Assembly (NCBI RefSeq): GCF_937873725.1
Contig: NZ_CALMYY010000123.1
Coordinates: 1-59,519, forward strand
Direction of reading: 5' to 3'
Source: an uncultured Dietzia sp.
Lineage (GTDB): Bacteria; Actinomycetota; Actinomycetes; Mycobacteriales; Mycobacteriaceae
Length of the DNA stretch: 59,519 nucleotides
Below are positions 37,205 to 46,166 of this stretch, piece after piece. Position 1 is the stretch's first letter. Each line of letters begins with the position of its first letter. Below the pieces are notes generated by a model that was given only the letters and a program-made list of their open reading frames with translations, had not been told where the DNA came from and did no database searches. Both the position numbers and the translations under genes were made by a program.

Positions 37205-38088
37205 CAGTGCGCTCCGTGGTCGTGGTGGTGGCCGGTGGTCCAGGGCTCGGCGCTGAGGTGCTGGGTGTCGCCCACCACGACGATCTGGCCGCGCACCCGC
37301 AGCACCTCGACGGGGGAGGAGTAGAGGTCGGACATGACCTCGGTGGTGAACACCTCGTCGGGGGTGCCGATGCGGTGGCGACCGTCGACCAGATAGACGA
37401 TCCGGTCGACCATCGGCAGGACCGGGTTGATCTCGTGGGTGACGAACAGGACGGCGGTGCCGTGATCCCGCCGCCGGTGGTCGAGCACGGAGGCGACGGT
37501 CCGCTGGCCGGTCAGGTCCAGGCTGAGCAGGGGTTCGTCGCAGAGCATGACGCAGGGGTCGCAGGCGATGGCCTGGGCCACCCGGACGCGCTGTTGCTCC
37601 CCGCCGGACATGCGGCCGAGCGGCTTGTCCGCCAGCGGTCCGGCCCCGAGGCGGGCGAGCGCGTCGTGGGCGACCCGCCGCTTCTCCCCGCGCCGGGAAG
37701 GCCACCCCGGGCCCCCGCGCGTGCCGTCGATCCCGAGCCCCACCAGGTCCCGCCCGCGCAGGGTGATGCCCGGGTCGAACGATTTCTGCTGGGGCACGTA
37801 CCCCAGGTGGGTGCCGCGGTGCCCGGGGGCGCGGCCGTCGACGAGCACGGTGCCGGAGTCGGGTTCCAGCTCCCCGAGCAGCACCTTGAGCAGGGTGGTC
37901 TTGCCCGCGCCGTTGGGCCCGAGGATCGCGATGAACTCGCCGGGCGCCACCTCGAGGTCGAGGTCGCGGACGAGGGTGCGGCCCCCGCGCGAGACCGTCA
38001 CCGACTCCAGCGAGACGACGGGCCCCGGCCCTGGCGTGCCCCGGACGTGGGAGCCCACCGGGTCGGTGCCCGCCGGATCAGTGCCCAC
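37204..38088 (-). CDS. znuC: Zinc (metal) ABC transporter ATP-binding protein
   Basis: 294-residue ABC ATPase: Walker A ILGPNGAGKTTLLKVLL, Q-loop GYVPQQKSFDPG, signature RMSGGEQQRVRVAQAI, Walker B VMLCDEPLLSLDL, H-loop VLFVTHEINP. The C-terminus carries a His-rich tail (HHHDHGAH), suited to sensing or buffering zinc. The GTG start overlaps the end of znuA by 11 bases. Confidence 0.9.
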   Translation of the reverse strand: MGTDPAGTDPVGSHVRGTPGPGPVVSLESVTVSRGGRTLVRDLDLEVAPGEFIAILGPNGAGKTTLLKVLLGELEPDSGTVLVDGRAPGHRGTHLGYVPQQKSFDPGITLRGRDLVGLGIDGTRGGPGWPSRRGEKRRVAHDALARLGAGPLADKPLGRMSGGEQQRVRVAQAIACDPCVMLCDEPLLSLDLTGQRTVASVLDHRRRDHGTAVLFVTHEINPVLPMVDRIVYLVDGRHRIGTPDEVFTTEVMSDLYSSPVEVLRVRGQIVVVGDTQHLSAEPWTTGHHHDHGAH

Positions 38089-39088
38089 CGTCGGCCGCCG
38101 GGGTCGCGCCGGCGAGGGCGGAGGACAGGGAGTCGACGATGCCGGTCATCCAGGTGACGTAGTCGGAGCCCTCGGGGAGGGTCTCGGTGAGATCGACGAC
38201 GACGAGGTCGGCCTCCTCGGCCGCGTCGCGGACGCGGGAGGTGACGGGCGTCACGGTCTGGGTGTTGAACGCCAGGAAGGCGACCCGTCCCTCGGACACC
38301 AGGTCGAGCATGGCGGCGAGGTCGGCCGCGGACGGGTCCGTGTCGTCCTCGACCGAGGACAGGAACCCGCGGGGCGTCAGGTCCTCCAGGTGGGCGGCGT
38401 CGAAGAGGTGGGCGGCGACCCGCTCGGTCTGGGCGTACCGGAAGCGCCCGCGGTCGTGGATCTGGTCGAGGCGGTCCTCGAGCGGGGTCAGGGCGTCGGT
38501 GAAGTCGCGGGCGTTGTCCCGGTACTCCTGGGCGTGCCCGGGGTCGATCCCCGCCAGTTCCCCGGCGATCCGCTCGGCCACCGCGGCGGCGGTGGGCAGG
38601 CTGAACCACACGTGCTCGTTGGTCCCCGCCTCGTCCGCGTGCCCGCCGTCGGCGTCGGCGTGCCCGCCGGCGTGGTCGGCCACGGTGGCGCCGGTGGCGG
38701 CCGCGAACTCGTCCACAGCGCGGACCACGGGGACGTCACCGGCGGTGTCGAGCGCGCGGTCGACAAAGGCGTCGTAGCCCGCCCCGTTGTAGACCACCAG
38801 GTCGGCGGTGGTGACGGCGGCGGCGTCGGCGGGGCTCGCCTCGTACGAGTGGGGGTCGGCGGTCGGGTCGGAGATCACGGCCTCCACGGTCGCGTTGCCG
38901 CCGGCCACCCGCCGGGCGATGTCGGCGTAGACGGTGGTGGAGGCCACGACGGTCGGCCCGTCCGAGGCGGAGCCGCCGCCGCCGGTGGACCCGCAGGCGG
39001 TGAGGACTGCCGCGCCGACGAAGCCGGCCACGGCGAGGGCGCCAACCCTGGCCAGGCGAGGGGGGCGGGGGAGGGGGGACGACGACAT
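38078..39088 (-). CDS. znuA: Zinc (metal)-binding lipoprotein of ABC transporter
   Basis: Cluster A-I solute-binding protein, 336 residues: lipoprotein signal ending AAVLTAC, N-lobe with DPTADPHSYEASP (first metal His), and a His/Asp loop (GGHADADGGHADEAG) before NEHVWFS with the second His. A third His probably lies in FDAAHLEDLTPRG, and a long backbone helix joins the lobes. The mobile His/acidic loop is typical of zinc carriers. The Zur-type box lies 19 bases upstream of ATG 39088. Confidence 0.9.
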   Translation of the reverse strand: MSSSPLPRPPRLARVGALAVAGFVGAAVLTACGSTGGGGSASDGPTVVASTTVYADIARRVAGGNATVEAVISDPTADPHSYEASPADAAAVTTADLVVYNGAGYDAFVDRALDTAGDVPVVRAVDEFAAATGATVADHAGGHADADGGHADEAGTNEHVWFSLPTAAAVAERIAGELAGIDPGHAQEYRDNARDFTDALTPLEDRLDQIHDRGRFRYAQTERVAAHLFDAAHLEDLTPRGFLSSVEDDTDPSAADLAAMLDLVSEGRVAFLAFNTQTVTPVTSRVRDAAEEADLVVVDLTETLPEGSDYVTWMTGIVDSLSSALAGATPAADGGH

Positions 39089-39106
39089 CGGGCACCGCTC
39101 TCGTAG

Positions 39107-39127
39107 TAATGGGAACCGTTGTCGTTA
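39107..39127. promoter_or_regulatory. znuA: Zur-type operator upstream of znuA
   Basis: TAATGGGAACCGTTGTCGTTA is a 21-base imperfect palindrome; 7 of 10 base pairs are complementary around a central base. It keeps much of the actinobacterial Zur pattern (TGAAAATGATTTTCA-like, 9 of 15 positions by my alignment). Located where a repressor would block znuA. A Mn-type regulator is an alternative. Confidence 0.55.
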
Positions 39128-39192
39128 AGTGTAGAGCGGCGGCCTCCCCCGGGGGCGAATCCGGGTGGCCCGCGTGTCAGGAACCCCGCGTG

Positions 39193-39951
39193 TCAGGAAC
39201 GCAGCTCGGCGAGCTCCCCGAGCAGGCCGACCACCGCGTCGATGTCGGCCACGCGATGCCGCGCGAGGGTCGGGCCGTCGCCGACCTTGATGCCGATGTC
39301 CCCGTCCCGCAGGCGGGCGAAGCCGCGCTCGTCGGTCACGTCGTCGCCGATGAACACGGCGAGGTCCGCCCCGGCCCGCTCGACCAGCGTCTCGATGGCC
39401 GCGCCCTTGCTCGCCTCGCGGACCGCGATCTCCACGACGTTCTTGCCCTCGGTCACAAACACGCCGTCGAGCGCGGCGGGCCCGGCCATGGCCTCGGCCA
39501 TCGCCCGCTCGCGCAGGGCGGGGTCCTCGACCGGGCGGACGTGCAGCACGGCGGCCGTGGGCTTGGATTCGACGTGCGCCCCGGGGGTGCGCGAGGCGAT
39601 CTCCCCGAGTCGGGAACCCACCCGGGCGAGCAGCGCCACCTCGTCGTCGTCGAGGGGGGTGGCGAACCCGCCCTCCCACTCCGACCCGTGGCTCCCCACC
39701 AGGACCACCGGCGCCCCGGCGCCGCTCACCCGGGCCAGCGCGGCGCGGTTGCGGCCGGACAGCAGGGCGACCGTGGTGCGGGGCAGCCCGGCGAGGCGCA
39801 CCAGCGCCTCGATGGCGCCGGGGGCCGGGATGGCGCGGGTGGGGTCGTCGACGAACGGCGCGAGGGTGCCGTCGTAGTCGCACGCGATCACGAGGATGGG
39901 GGCCTGCGCCGCGCGGCGCAGGGCCGGGGCGAGGCCGGGGTCGGTGGTCAT
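39193..39951 (-). CDS. otsB: Trehalose-6-phosphate phosphatase
   Basis: HAD-superfamily phosphatase of 252 residues with ACDYDGTLAPF (nucleophile Asp), LLSGRNRAALARVS, GSHGSEW and the metal site FIGDDVTDERGFA; a cap domain lies between. It releases trehalose. Trehalose feeds TreS and Mak at the window's right end and mycolate transfer in this order. TACGCT seven bases before ATG 39951 marks a leaderless start. No otsA next to it. Confidence 0.93.
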   Translation of the reverse strand: MTTDPGLAPALRRAAQAPILVIACDYDGTLAPFVDDPTRAIPAPGAIEALVRLAGLPRTTVALLSGRNRAALARVSGAGAPVVLVGSHGSEWEGGFATPLDDDEVALLARVGSRLGEIASRTPGAHVESKPTAAVLHVRPVEDPALRERAMAEAMAGPAALDGVFVTEGKNVVEIAVREASKGAAIETLVERAGADLAVFIGDDVTDERGFARLRDGDIGIKVGDGPTLARHRVADIDAVVGLLGELAELRS

Positions 39952-40103
39952 GTCGCTAAGCGTAGAAGGCGGCGGCCCGCCCCGGTGGGGTGAGGTGGCC
40001 CGCGACGTGTGCCAGGTCACCCCGATCCCCGGGCCCTCCCACCCCTGGGGGTGTGCCGCGCGCCCGCCCGGTGATCGAGGCTGGAGGGGACGGTGGGAGG
40101 ACC

Positions 40104-40379
40104 ATGCAGTGGAGTGAACCGACCAGGATCGACGAGCAGTGGGCGTGGGCCGACCGGGGCGAGTGTCAGGACGTCCCGGACCTGTTCTACAACGCCGAGG
40201 ACGAGCCCAAGGGGCTGCGCCGGCGCAAGGAGTCGGCCGCCAAGGAGCTGTGCGAGCGGTGCCCGGTGCTCGCGGAGTGCCGCACCCACGCGATGGTCAA
40301 CCGCGAGCTGTACGGCGTGTGGGGCGGGCTCACGGAGGGCGAACGGCACCGGCTGGCGGGCCGGTTGCGCACCGGGTGA
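40104..40379 (+). CDS. WhiB-family iron-sulfur regulator, WhiB3-like
   Basis: 91 residues with the four Fe-S cysteines (RGECQD and LCERCPVLAEC, pattern C-x29-C-x2-C-x5-C), the GVWGG turn in YGVWGGLTEGER and a basic C-terminal end. The WAWADRGECQDVPDLFY region and the middle resemble WhiB3 of M. tuberculosis more than WhiB1, 2 or 4. WhiB3 responds to redox and NO and controls lipid synthesis; the role here is unproven. GGGAGG precedes ATG. An acccctgggg-centred stem lies 51-64 bases upstream. Confidence 0.88.
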   Translation: MQWSEPTRIDEQWAWADRGECQDVPDLFYNAEDEPKGLRRRKESAAKELCERCPVLAECRTHAMVNRELYGVWGGLTEGERHRLAGRLRTG

Positions 40380-40395
40380 ACCGGCGGCGGGCCGG

Positions 40396-41859
40396 TCAGC
40401 GGACGGGGATCGCCACGAGCTTGGTCTCCAGGAACTCCTCGATCCCCGTCAGCCCGCCCTCGCGGCCCAGCCCCGACTGCTTGATCCCGCCGAACGGCGC
40501 CGCCGGGTTGGAGACCACTCCGACGTTGATCCCGACCATCCCGGCCTGCAGCCGCTCGGACATCGTCAGCGCGCGGTCGAGGTTCTCCGTCATCACGTAG
40601 GAGACCAGCCCGAACTCGGTGGCGTTGGCCAGGGCCACCGCCTCGTCGTCCGAGTCGAAGGGGACCAGCGCCGCGACGGGCCCGAAGATCTCGGTGGACA
40701 TCAGCTCGGCGTCCGCGGACACCCCGGTCAGCACGGTGGGCGGGTAGAAGAACCCGGGCCCCTCGCCGCGCGAGCCGCCGCACAGCACCTCGGCGCCGCG
40801 CGCCACCGCGTCGTCGACCAGGTCCGCGACCTTGTCCACGGCCTTCTCCTCGACCAGCGGTCCCACGTCGGTCCCGTCGACGGCGCCGTCGCCGACGGTG
40901 AGCGCGGCCATCCGCTCCGACAGGCGCCGGCCGAACTCGCCGATCACGGAGCGGTGGACCAGGATCCGGTTGGCCGACGTGCAGGCCTCGCCCATGTTCC
41001 GCATCTTGGCGGCCATCGCGGCGCCGACGGCGGTGTCGAGGTCCGCGTCCGAGCACACGACGAACGGGGCGTTGCCGCCCAGCTCCATGGAGGTCCGCAG
41101 GACGCCGCGCGCGCACTGCTCGAGCAGCATCCTGCCGACCGGCGTGGACCCGGTGAAGGACAGCTTGCGGGCGATCCCCGAGTCGATCCACGGCTCCACC
41201 ACGCCACCGGGGGAGGTCGTGCACACCACGTTGAGGACGCCGGCGGGAAGCCCGGCCTCGCGCAGCAGGTCCACCAGGTACAGCGAGGTCAGCGGGGTGA
41301 GCTCGGCGGGCTTGAACACCATCGTGCAGCCGGCGGCGACCGCGGGGCCGATCTTGCGGGTGGCCATGGCCAGCGGGAAGTTCCACGGGGTGACGAGGAT
41401 GCACGGCCCCACCGGCTCGGAGGTCACCAGCAGCCGGGTGTTGCCGTCGGGGGAGCGGCGGGCGTCGCCGCGGATGCGGCAGGCCTCCTCGGAGAACCAG
41501 CGGAGGAACTCGGCGCCGTAGGCCACCTCGCCGCGCGCCTCGGCCAGCGGCTTGCCCATCTCGGTGGTCATGATCAGCGCGAGCTCGTCGGCGCGCTCGA
41601 TGAGCAGCTCGTACGCTCGCCGCAGGATCTCGGCCCGCTCGCGCGCGGGGACGGCTCCCCACGAGGCCTGGGTCCGCCCGGCGGCCTCGATCGCGGCGGC
41701 CGCGTCGTCGGGTCCGCCGTCGGCAACGGTCGCCACGACCTCCCCGGTGGCCGGGTTGTGCACCTCGAACGTGGCGCCCGAGGCGGCGTCGCGCCACCGG
41801 CCGTCGATGTGCACGCCGGTGCCGAGGTCGGCGATGATGTCGGCTGCGGTTCGGGTCAT
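40396..41859 (-). CDS. gabD: NAD(P)-dependent succinate-semialdehyde dehydrogenase
   Basis: ALDH-fold protein of 487 residues: VTPWNFPLAMATRKIGPAVAAG, SFTGSTPVGRMLLEQCARG, catalytic Glu in MELGGNAPF, catalytic Cys in NMGEACTSANRI, and EIFGPVAALVPF, which match GabD. Oxidises succinate semialdehyde, and possibly glutarate semialdehyde, to the acid. AGGAGG precedes ATG 41859, whose ATGA overlaps the stop of the FAD/Fe-S gene. Third gene of gabT-dehydrogenase-gabD. Confidence 0.93.
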   Translation of the reverse strand: MTRTAADIIADLGTGVHIDGRWRDAASGATFEVHNPATGEVVATVADGGPDDAAAAIEAAGRTQASWGAVPARERAEILRRAYELLIERADELALIMTTEMGKPLAEARGEVAYGAEFLRWFSEEACRIRGDARRSPDGNTRLLVTSEPVGPCILVTPWNFPLAMATRKIGPAVAAGCTMVFKPAELTPLTSLYLVDLLREAGLPAGVLNVVCTTSPGGVVEPWIDSGIARKLSFTGSTPVGRMLLEQCARGVLRTSMELGGNAPFVVCSDADLDTAVGAAMAAKMRNMGEACTSANRILVHRSVIGEFGRRLSERMAALTVGDGAVDGTDVGPLVEEKAVDKVADLVDDAVARGAEVLCGGSRGEGPGFFYPPTVLTGVSADAELMSTEIFGPVAALVPFDSDDEAVALANATEFGLVSYVMTENLDRALTMSERLQAGMVGINVGVVSNPAAPFGGIKQSGLGREGGLTGIEEFLETKLVAIPVR

Positions 41860-44783
41860 GTGTGCCTCCTGGCGGGTGACGGGGCGGGGTCCGGGTCGAG
41901 GAGCTCGAACAGGTGGTGGCCGGTGCGGCCCAGGTGCTCGACCTGGGTGGCGCACGAGACCCCGTCGGTGAGGACGGGCGCGTCGGGGTCGGCGCGCAGG
42001 GCGGGGGCCAGGGACTGCTCGGCGATCGCGGCGGTGACGGCCTCGTGGCCGGCGGTGAACCCGAAGTCGCCGGCGACGCCGCAGCAGCCGGTGGCCTCGC
42101 GGACCGAGCCCACGCCCAGCGCGGTGAGGGTCGCGCGCTGGACGCGGTTGCCGAAGGTCGCGTACTCGTGGCAGTGGGTCTGGACGGTCACCCGGTCCGG
42201 GGCGTGCCCGCCGGGCCACGCGGGGGCGCGGCCCTCGGCGGCGAGTCGGCCCACGTGGTCGGCGGCGGAGCGGACGCGGGCGGCCACGCGGCGCGCGGCC
42301 GCCGCGTCCGGACTGTCGCGCAGGAGCCGGGGGAGGTCCTCGCGGAGGGTGGCGGCGCAGGAGGGTTCGACGACGACGACGGGGACCTCCTGCCCGCCCG
42401 GCCCGCGGATGGCGTCGAGGTGCCGGGCGGTCCGGCCCATGGTGCGGCGGGCCGCGTCCAGCCGGCCGGTGGTGACGTGGGTCAGGCCGCAGCAGTGGCC
42501 GGCGCTGCAGGCCACCGAGGCGTGCGCGCCGCCGAGGACGCGGGCGGCGGCGCCGGCGACGGCGGGCCGCAGCCCGCGGGTGAACGAGTCGAGGAACAGC
42601 ACGACCTCGGCGGAGGTCCGCCCCGGCGGCGGTTCGCGGACGGTCCACACGCCGGCGGGCACGCGGGCCAGCTCGTCGCGCAGCGCGCGGGCGGAGGTGA
42701 AGCGGGGCAGGGCGCGCTCCGCGGTGATGCCGCCCAGTCGCGCGGCGGCGCGGCCCGCCCGGGTGCCGAGCGCGGCGTTGAGGGGCCCGGCGGCCCGCGC
42801 GGTCCCGCGCAGCCACAGCGGGAGCAGGCCGAGGGAGTAGTGGGCCCGGGGGCGGACTCGACGCCTGTAGCGGAGGTGCAGGGCCTCGGACTTGAAGGCG
42901 GCCATGTCGACGCCGGTCGGGCAGTCCGAGGAGCACGCCCTGCACGCCAGGCACAGCGCGAGCGAGTCCTCGACCGCGGGGTCGTCGATCGGCAGCGTGC
43001 CGCGGACCACCTCCTGGAGGACGCGGGCGCGGCCGCGGGTGGAGTCCTTCTCGTCGCCGGTGGCGCGGAAGGACGGGCACATCACGCCGCCGGTGGAGGT
43101 GCGGCAGCGGCCCACCCCGATGCAGGCCTGGACCGGGTGGGCGCCGTCCGGGGACGTGAGCAGGCCGAGGTCGCGCGGGGCGCGGCGGTCGGGGACCCCG
43201 GCCAGCGCGAGGTCGGCGTCCAAGGGCCGGGTGGCCGTCATCCCGCCGGGAGCGAGGATCCCGGCCGGGTCCCAGGCCCTGGCGAAGCGCTCGAACGCGC
43301 CGAGCATCTCCGGCGTGTACATGATCGGCAGGAGCTCGGAGCGGGCGCGGCCGTCCCCGTGCTCGCCGGACAGCGAGCCCCCGTGGCGCACCGCGAGGTG
43401 GGCGGCGTCGGTGCAGAAGGCGCGGAACACGGCCCGGCCGTCCTCGCTGCGCAGGTCGAACGAGATGCGGATGTGCATGCAGCCGGCGCCGAAGTGCCCG
43501 TACATCACGCCGGTGAGTCCGTGCAGGCCGAGCAGGTCCCGGAACTCCGCGAGGTAGTCCGCCAGGCGCCCGGGCGGCACCGCCGAGTCCTCCCAGCCCG
43601 GCCATGACTCGATGGTCGCGCCGGTGGCGGGGTCGGTGAGCCGCGAGCTGAGCCCGGCTCCGTCCTCGCGCACCCGCCACAGGTCGGCGCGGGCGGCGGG
43701 GTCGGCCACGACGAGCGCCTCGAGCGCGTGGCCGCCGCGGACCAGCCCGTCCCCCAGCTCGGCCACCCGGTCGTCGGGGCCGTCGAGCTCCACGAAGAGC
43801 CACGCCCGCCCGGCGGGCAGGTCGGCGACCGCGTCCGCGCCGCGGCGCTCCCGCATGGTCGCCACGATCACCTCGTCGATCCCCTCGACCGCCGTGGGGC
43901 CGTACCGCAGGATCGCGGGGACGTCCCGGGCGGCGTCCACGACGTCGGCGTACCCCACCACCAGGAGCCCGGTCCGCTCGGCGCGGGGGACGATCCGCAT
44001 GGTCGCGGCGGCGACGATCGCGCAGGTGCCCTCCGAGCCGACGAGCGAGCGGGCGACGTCGAAGCCCTCCTCGGGCAGCAGGTGCCGGAGGTGGTAGCCG
44101 GTGACCTGGCGGGGAAGGCGCCCGAGCTCGGTCCGGATCGCGGCCAGGTGGTCGGAGGCGAGGTCGCGCAGCTGCGCGGTGAGGTGCCCGGCGCGCGCGG
44201 CGGCGGCGGCGTCGGCCGGATCGGTGGCCTCGATCCCGGTCCGGGTGGCGGTGAGGCGCAGGCCGTCGGCGGTGACCAGGCGGAGGGCCTCGACGTGGTC
44301 GGCCGTCCGCCCGTGGCGCACCGAGTGGTTTCCGCAGGCGTCGTTGCCGATCGCCCCGCCCAGGCAGGCCCGGGACTGGCTGGAGGGGTCGGGGGCGAAG
44401 GTCAGTCGCGAGTCGGTGGACTCGTGCACCGCCGCACGCAGCGAGGTGAGCACGGTGCCGGCCTCGGCGGTGACGGTCCCGGCGGCCTCGTCCACCGCCA
44501 GGACCCGGTCCAGGTGCCGGGACAGGTCCAGCACCAGGCCGGTGCCGATCGCGTTTCCGGCCATGGACGTACCGCCGCCGCGCGCGGTGGCGGGCACGCC
44601 CAGGCGGTGACACACGGCGAGCGCGGCGGCGATCTCGGACTCGGACCGGGGGAAGAGGACGGCGGCGGGGACGACCCGGTAGTTGGAGGCGTCGTAGGAG
44701 TACTCGGCTATCCGGCGGGGATCGGCCTCCGGGTCCAGGCCCGCGGCGGTGAGGGCGCGGACCAGCGACTCCGCCGGGGTCAC
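41856..44783 (-). CDS. FAD-binding and (Fe-S)-binding dehydrogenase, YdiJ-like (D-2-hydroxyacid type)
   Basis: 975 residues. N-terminal FAD_binding_4 (GVPATARGGGTSMAGNAI, GGAIGNDACGNHSVRHGRTAD), FAD-oxidase C domain (MYGHFGAGCMHIRI, SGEHGDGRARSELL), then CIGVGRCRTSTGGVMCPSF and CLACRACSSDCPTGVD cluster motifs and two CCG domains (AGHCCGLT, ATGCCGVAGDFG). The layout matches E. coli YdiJ, a D-2-hydroxyglutarate dehydrogenase, and large D-lactate dehydrogenases. Coupled to gabT and gabD by GTGA and ATGA overlaps, so a substrate linked to GABA or 5-aminovalerate breakdown is likely. No membrane helix; electron acceptor unknown. Confidence 0.85.
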   Translation of the reverse strand: MTPAESLVRALTAAGLDPEADPRRIAEYSYDASNYRVVPAAVLFPRSESEIAAALAVCHRLGVPATARGGGTSMAGNAIGTGLVLDLSRHLDRVLAVDEAAGTVTAEAGTVLTSLRAAVHESTDSRLTFAPDPSSQSRACLGGAIGNDACGNHSVRHGRTADHVEALRLVTADGLRLTATRTGIEATDPADAAAAARAGHLTAQLRDLASDHLAAIRTELGRLPRQVTGYHLRHLLPEEGFDVARSLVGSEGTCAIVAAATMRIVPRAERTGLLVVGYADVVDAARDVPAILRYGPTAVEGIDEVIVATMRERRGADAVADLPAGRAWLFVELDGPDDRVAELGDGLVRGGHALEALVVADPAARADLWRVREDGAGLSSRLTDPATGATIESWPGWEDSAVPPGRLADYLAEFRDLLGLHGLTGVMYGHFGAGCMHIRISFDLRSEDGRAVFRAFCTDAAHLAVRHGGSLSGEHGDGRARSELLPIMYTPEMLGAFERFARAWDPAGILAPGGMTATRPLDADLALAGVPDRRAPRDLGLLTSPDGAHPVQACIGVGRCRTSTGGVMCPSFRATGDEKDSTRGRARVLQEVVRGTLPIDDPAVEDSLALCLACRACSSDCPTGVDMAAFKSEALHLRYRRRVRPRAHYSLGLLPLWLRGTARAAGPLNAALGTRAGRAAARLGGITAERALPRFTSARALRDELARVPAGVWTVREPPPGRTSAEVVLFLDSFTRGLRPAVAGAAARVLGGAHASVACSAGHCCGLTHVTTGRLDAARRTMGRTARHLDAIRGPGGQEVPVVVVEPSCAATLREDLPRLLRDSPDAAAARRVAARVRSAADHVGRLAAEGRAPAWPGGHAPDRVTVQTHCHEYATFGNRVQRATLTALGVGSVREATGCCGVAGDFGFTAGHEAVTAAIAEQSLAPALRADPDAPVLTDGVSCATQVEHLGRTGHHLFELLDPDPAPSPARRHT

Positions 44784-46069
44784 GCCGCCCCGTCGCACAC
44801 CCGGTGCACGGCGCGGGCGAAGCGCTCGACGCCGGTGTCCACCTCGTCGGCGGTCACCACCAGTGCGGGGATGATGCGCACGACCGAGCCGGTGGGGCCA
44901 CAGGTCAGGGTGAGCAGGTCCTCGTCGACGCACGCCCGCTGAACCCCCGCGGCCAGGCGCGCGGCCTCCAGCGCGCCGGGGCCGCCGGCGGGCGCGGTGG
45001 GGTCGCCGAACTCGACGCCCAGCATGAGCCCGGTGCCGCGGATGTCGCAGATCTCGGCCACGCCGCCGAGGCTGCGCCGCAGCCCGTCGAGGAGCTGCGT
45101 CCCGCGCTCGGCCGCGTTGGCCACCAGAGACTCGCGCTCGATCACGCCGAGGGTGGCCACTCCTGCCGCCGCGGCGACGGCGTTGCCGCCGTAGGTGCCG
45201 CCCTGCGAGCCCGGCCAGGCCCTGGCCATGATCGCCTCGGGGGCGGCGATCGCGGAGATCGGGAAGCCGGAGGCGATGCCCTTCGCGGTGATGATGACGT
45301 CCGGCACCAGGCCCTCGGTGTGCTGGTGCCCCCAGAAGCGGCCCGTCCGGCCGATTCCGGCCTGGACCTCGTCCAGCACGAGGAGCGCGCCGTGGGTGGT
45401 GGCGCGCTCGCGCAGCCCCTGCAGGTAGCGCTGCGGGACGGCCTGGTAGCCGCCGTCGCCCAGCACCGGCTCGACCAGGATCGCCGCCAGCTCGCGCGGG
45501 TTGATGCGCGTGGCCAGGAGGAAATCGAACTCGGCCAGCGCGAAGTCGACGGCCTCGTCCTCGGTCATGCCCAGGCGCAGCGCGTCGGGGTACGGGGTCT
45601 GCGCGACCCCCGACATGAGGGGGCCGAACCCGGCGGAGAACCGGGTCCCGGCGGTCGTCAGGCTCGCCGCGGCGACGGTCCGGCCGTGGAACCCGCGCTG
45701 GAGGGTGACGACGTACTGCCGGCCGGTGGCCATGCGCGCCAGGCGCACCGCGGCCTCGACCGCCTCCGAGCCGGAGTTGGCGTAGAACACCGAGTCCAGC
45801 CCCTCGGGCAGGTGCTCGCCCAGCTTCGCGGTGAGCTCGAGCAGCGGCTGGTGCATGACGGTCGTGTACTGCGCGTGGATGATCCTCCCGCACTGCTCCC
45901 GCGCGGCGGCCACCACGTCCGGGTGGCAGTGCCCGGTGCTGGTCACGCCGATGCCGGTGGTGAAGTCGAGGTAGTCGCGGCCGTCGGTGCCGTGGATCCA
46001 CGAGCCGTGGGCGTGGTCCACCACGACGGGCGTGGCCTGGGTGAGGACGGGGGACAGGTGCGCTGCCAT
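44780..46069 (-). CDS. gabT: 4-aminobutyrate (or 5-aminovalerate) aminotransferase
   Basis: Class III PLP transaminase, 429 residues. Motifs: YLDFTTGIGVTSTGHCHP, FYANSGSEAVEAAVRLA, GFHGRTVAAASLT, LLVLDEVQAGIGRTGRF and the Schiff-base Lys in DVIITAKGIASGFPIS. Converts GABA and 2-oxoglutarate to succinate semialdehyde and glutamate. CACACT six bases before ATG 46069 suggests a leaderless start. First gene of the gab operon. Confidence 0.9.
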   Translation of the reverse strand: MAAHLSPVLTQATPVVVDHAHGSWIHGTDGRDYLDFTTGIGVTSTGHCHPDVVAAAREQCGRIIHAQYTTVMHQPLLELTAKLGEHLPEGLDSVFYANSGSEAVEAAVRLARMATGRQYVVTLQRGFHGRTVAAASLTTAGTRFSAGFGPLMSGVAQTPYPDALRLGMTEDEAVDFALAEFDFLLATRINPRELAAILVEPVLGDGGYQAVPQRYLQGLRERATTHGALLVLDEVQAGIGRTGRFWGHQHTEGLVPDVIITAKGIASGFPISAIAAPEAIMARAWPGSQGGTYGGNAVAAAAGVATLGVIERESLVANAAERGTQLLDGLRRSLGGVAEICDIRGTGLMLGVEFGDPTAPAGGPGALEAARLAAGVQRACVDEDLLTLTCGPTGSVVRIIPALVVTADEVDTGVERFARAVHRVCDGAA

Positions 46070-46166
46070 GACGCCAGTGTGTGACGCGCGCGGGGAGAAT
46101 TTCACCGATCGGACGATCTTCGCCCGGCACCCGCCCCCGGCCCGTCCCGCAGCCGCGGGGCTCCGG

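Noticed and set aside
40040..40053. CACCCC/GGGGTG hairpin upstream of the WhiB gene as an operator
   Set aside because: Six-base GC stem in a very GC-rich spacer; chance is likely.
40396..44613. One 1405-codon frame joining gabD to the upstream gene
   Set aside because: Only the gabD part is coding; the upstream part is an off-frame reading of the FAD/Fe-S gene.
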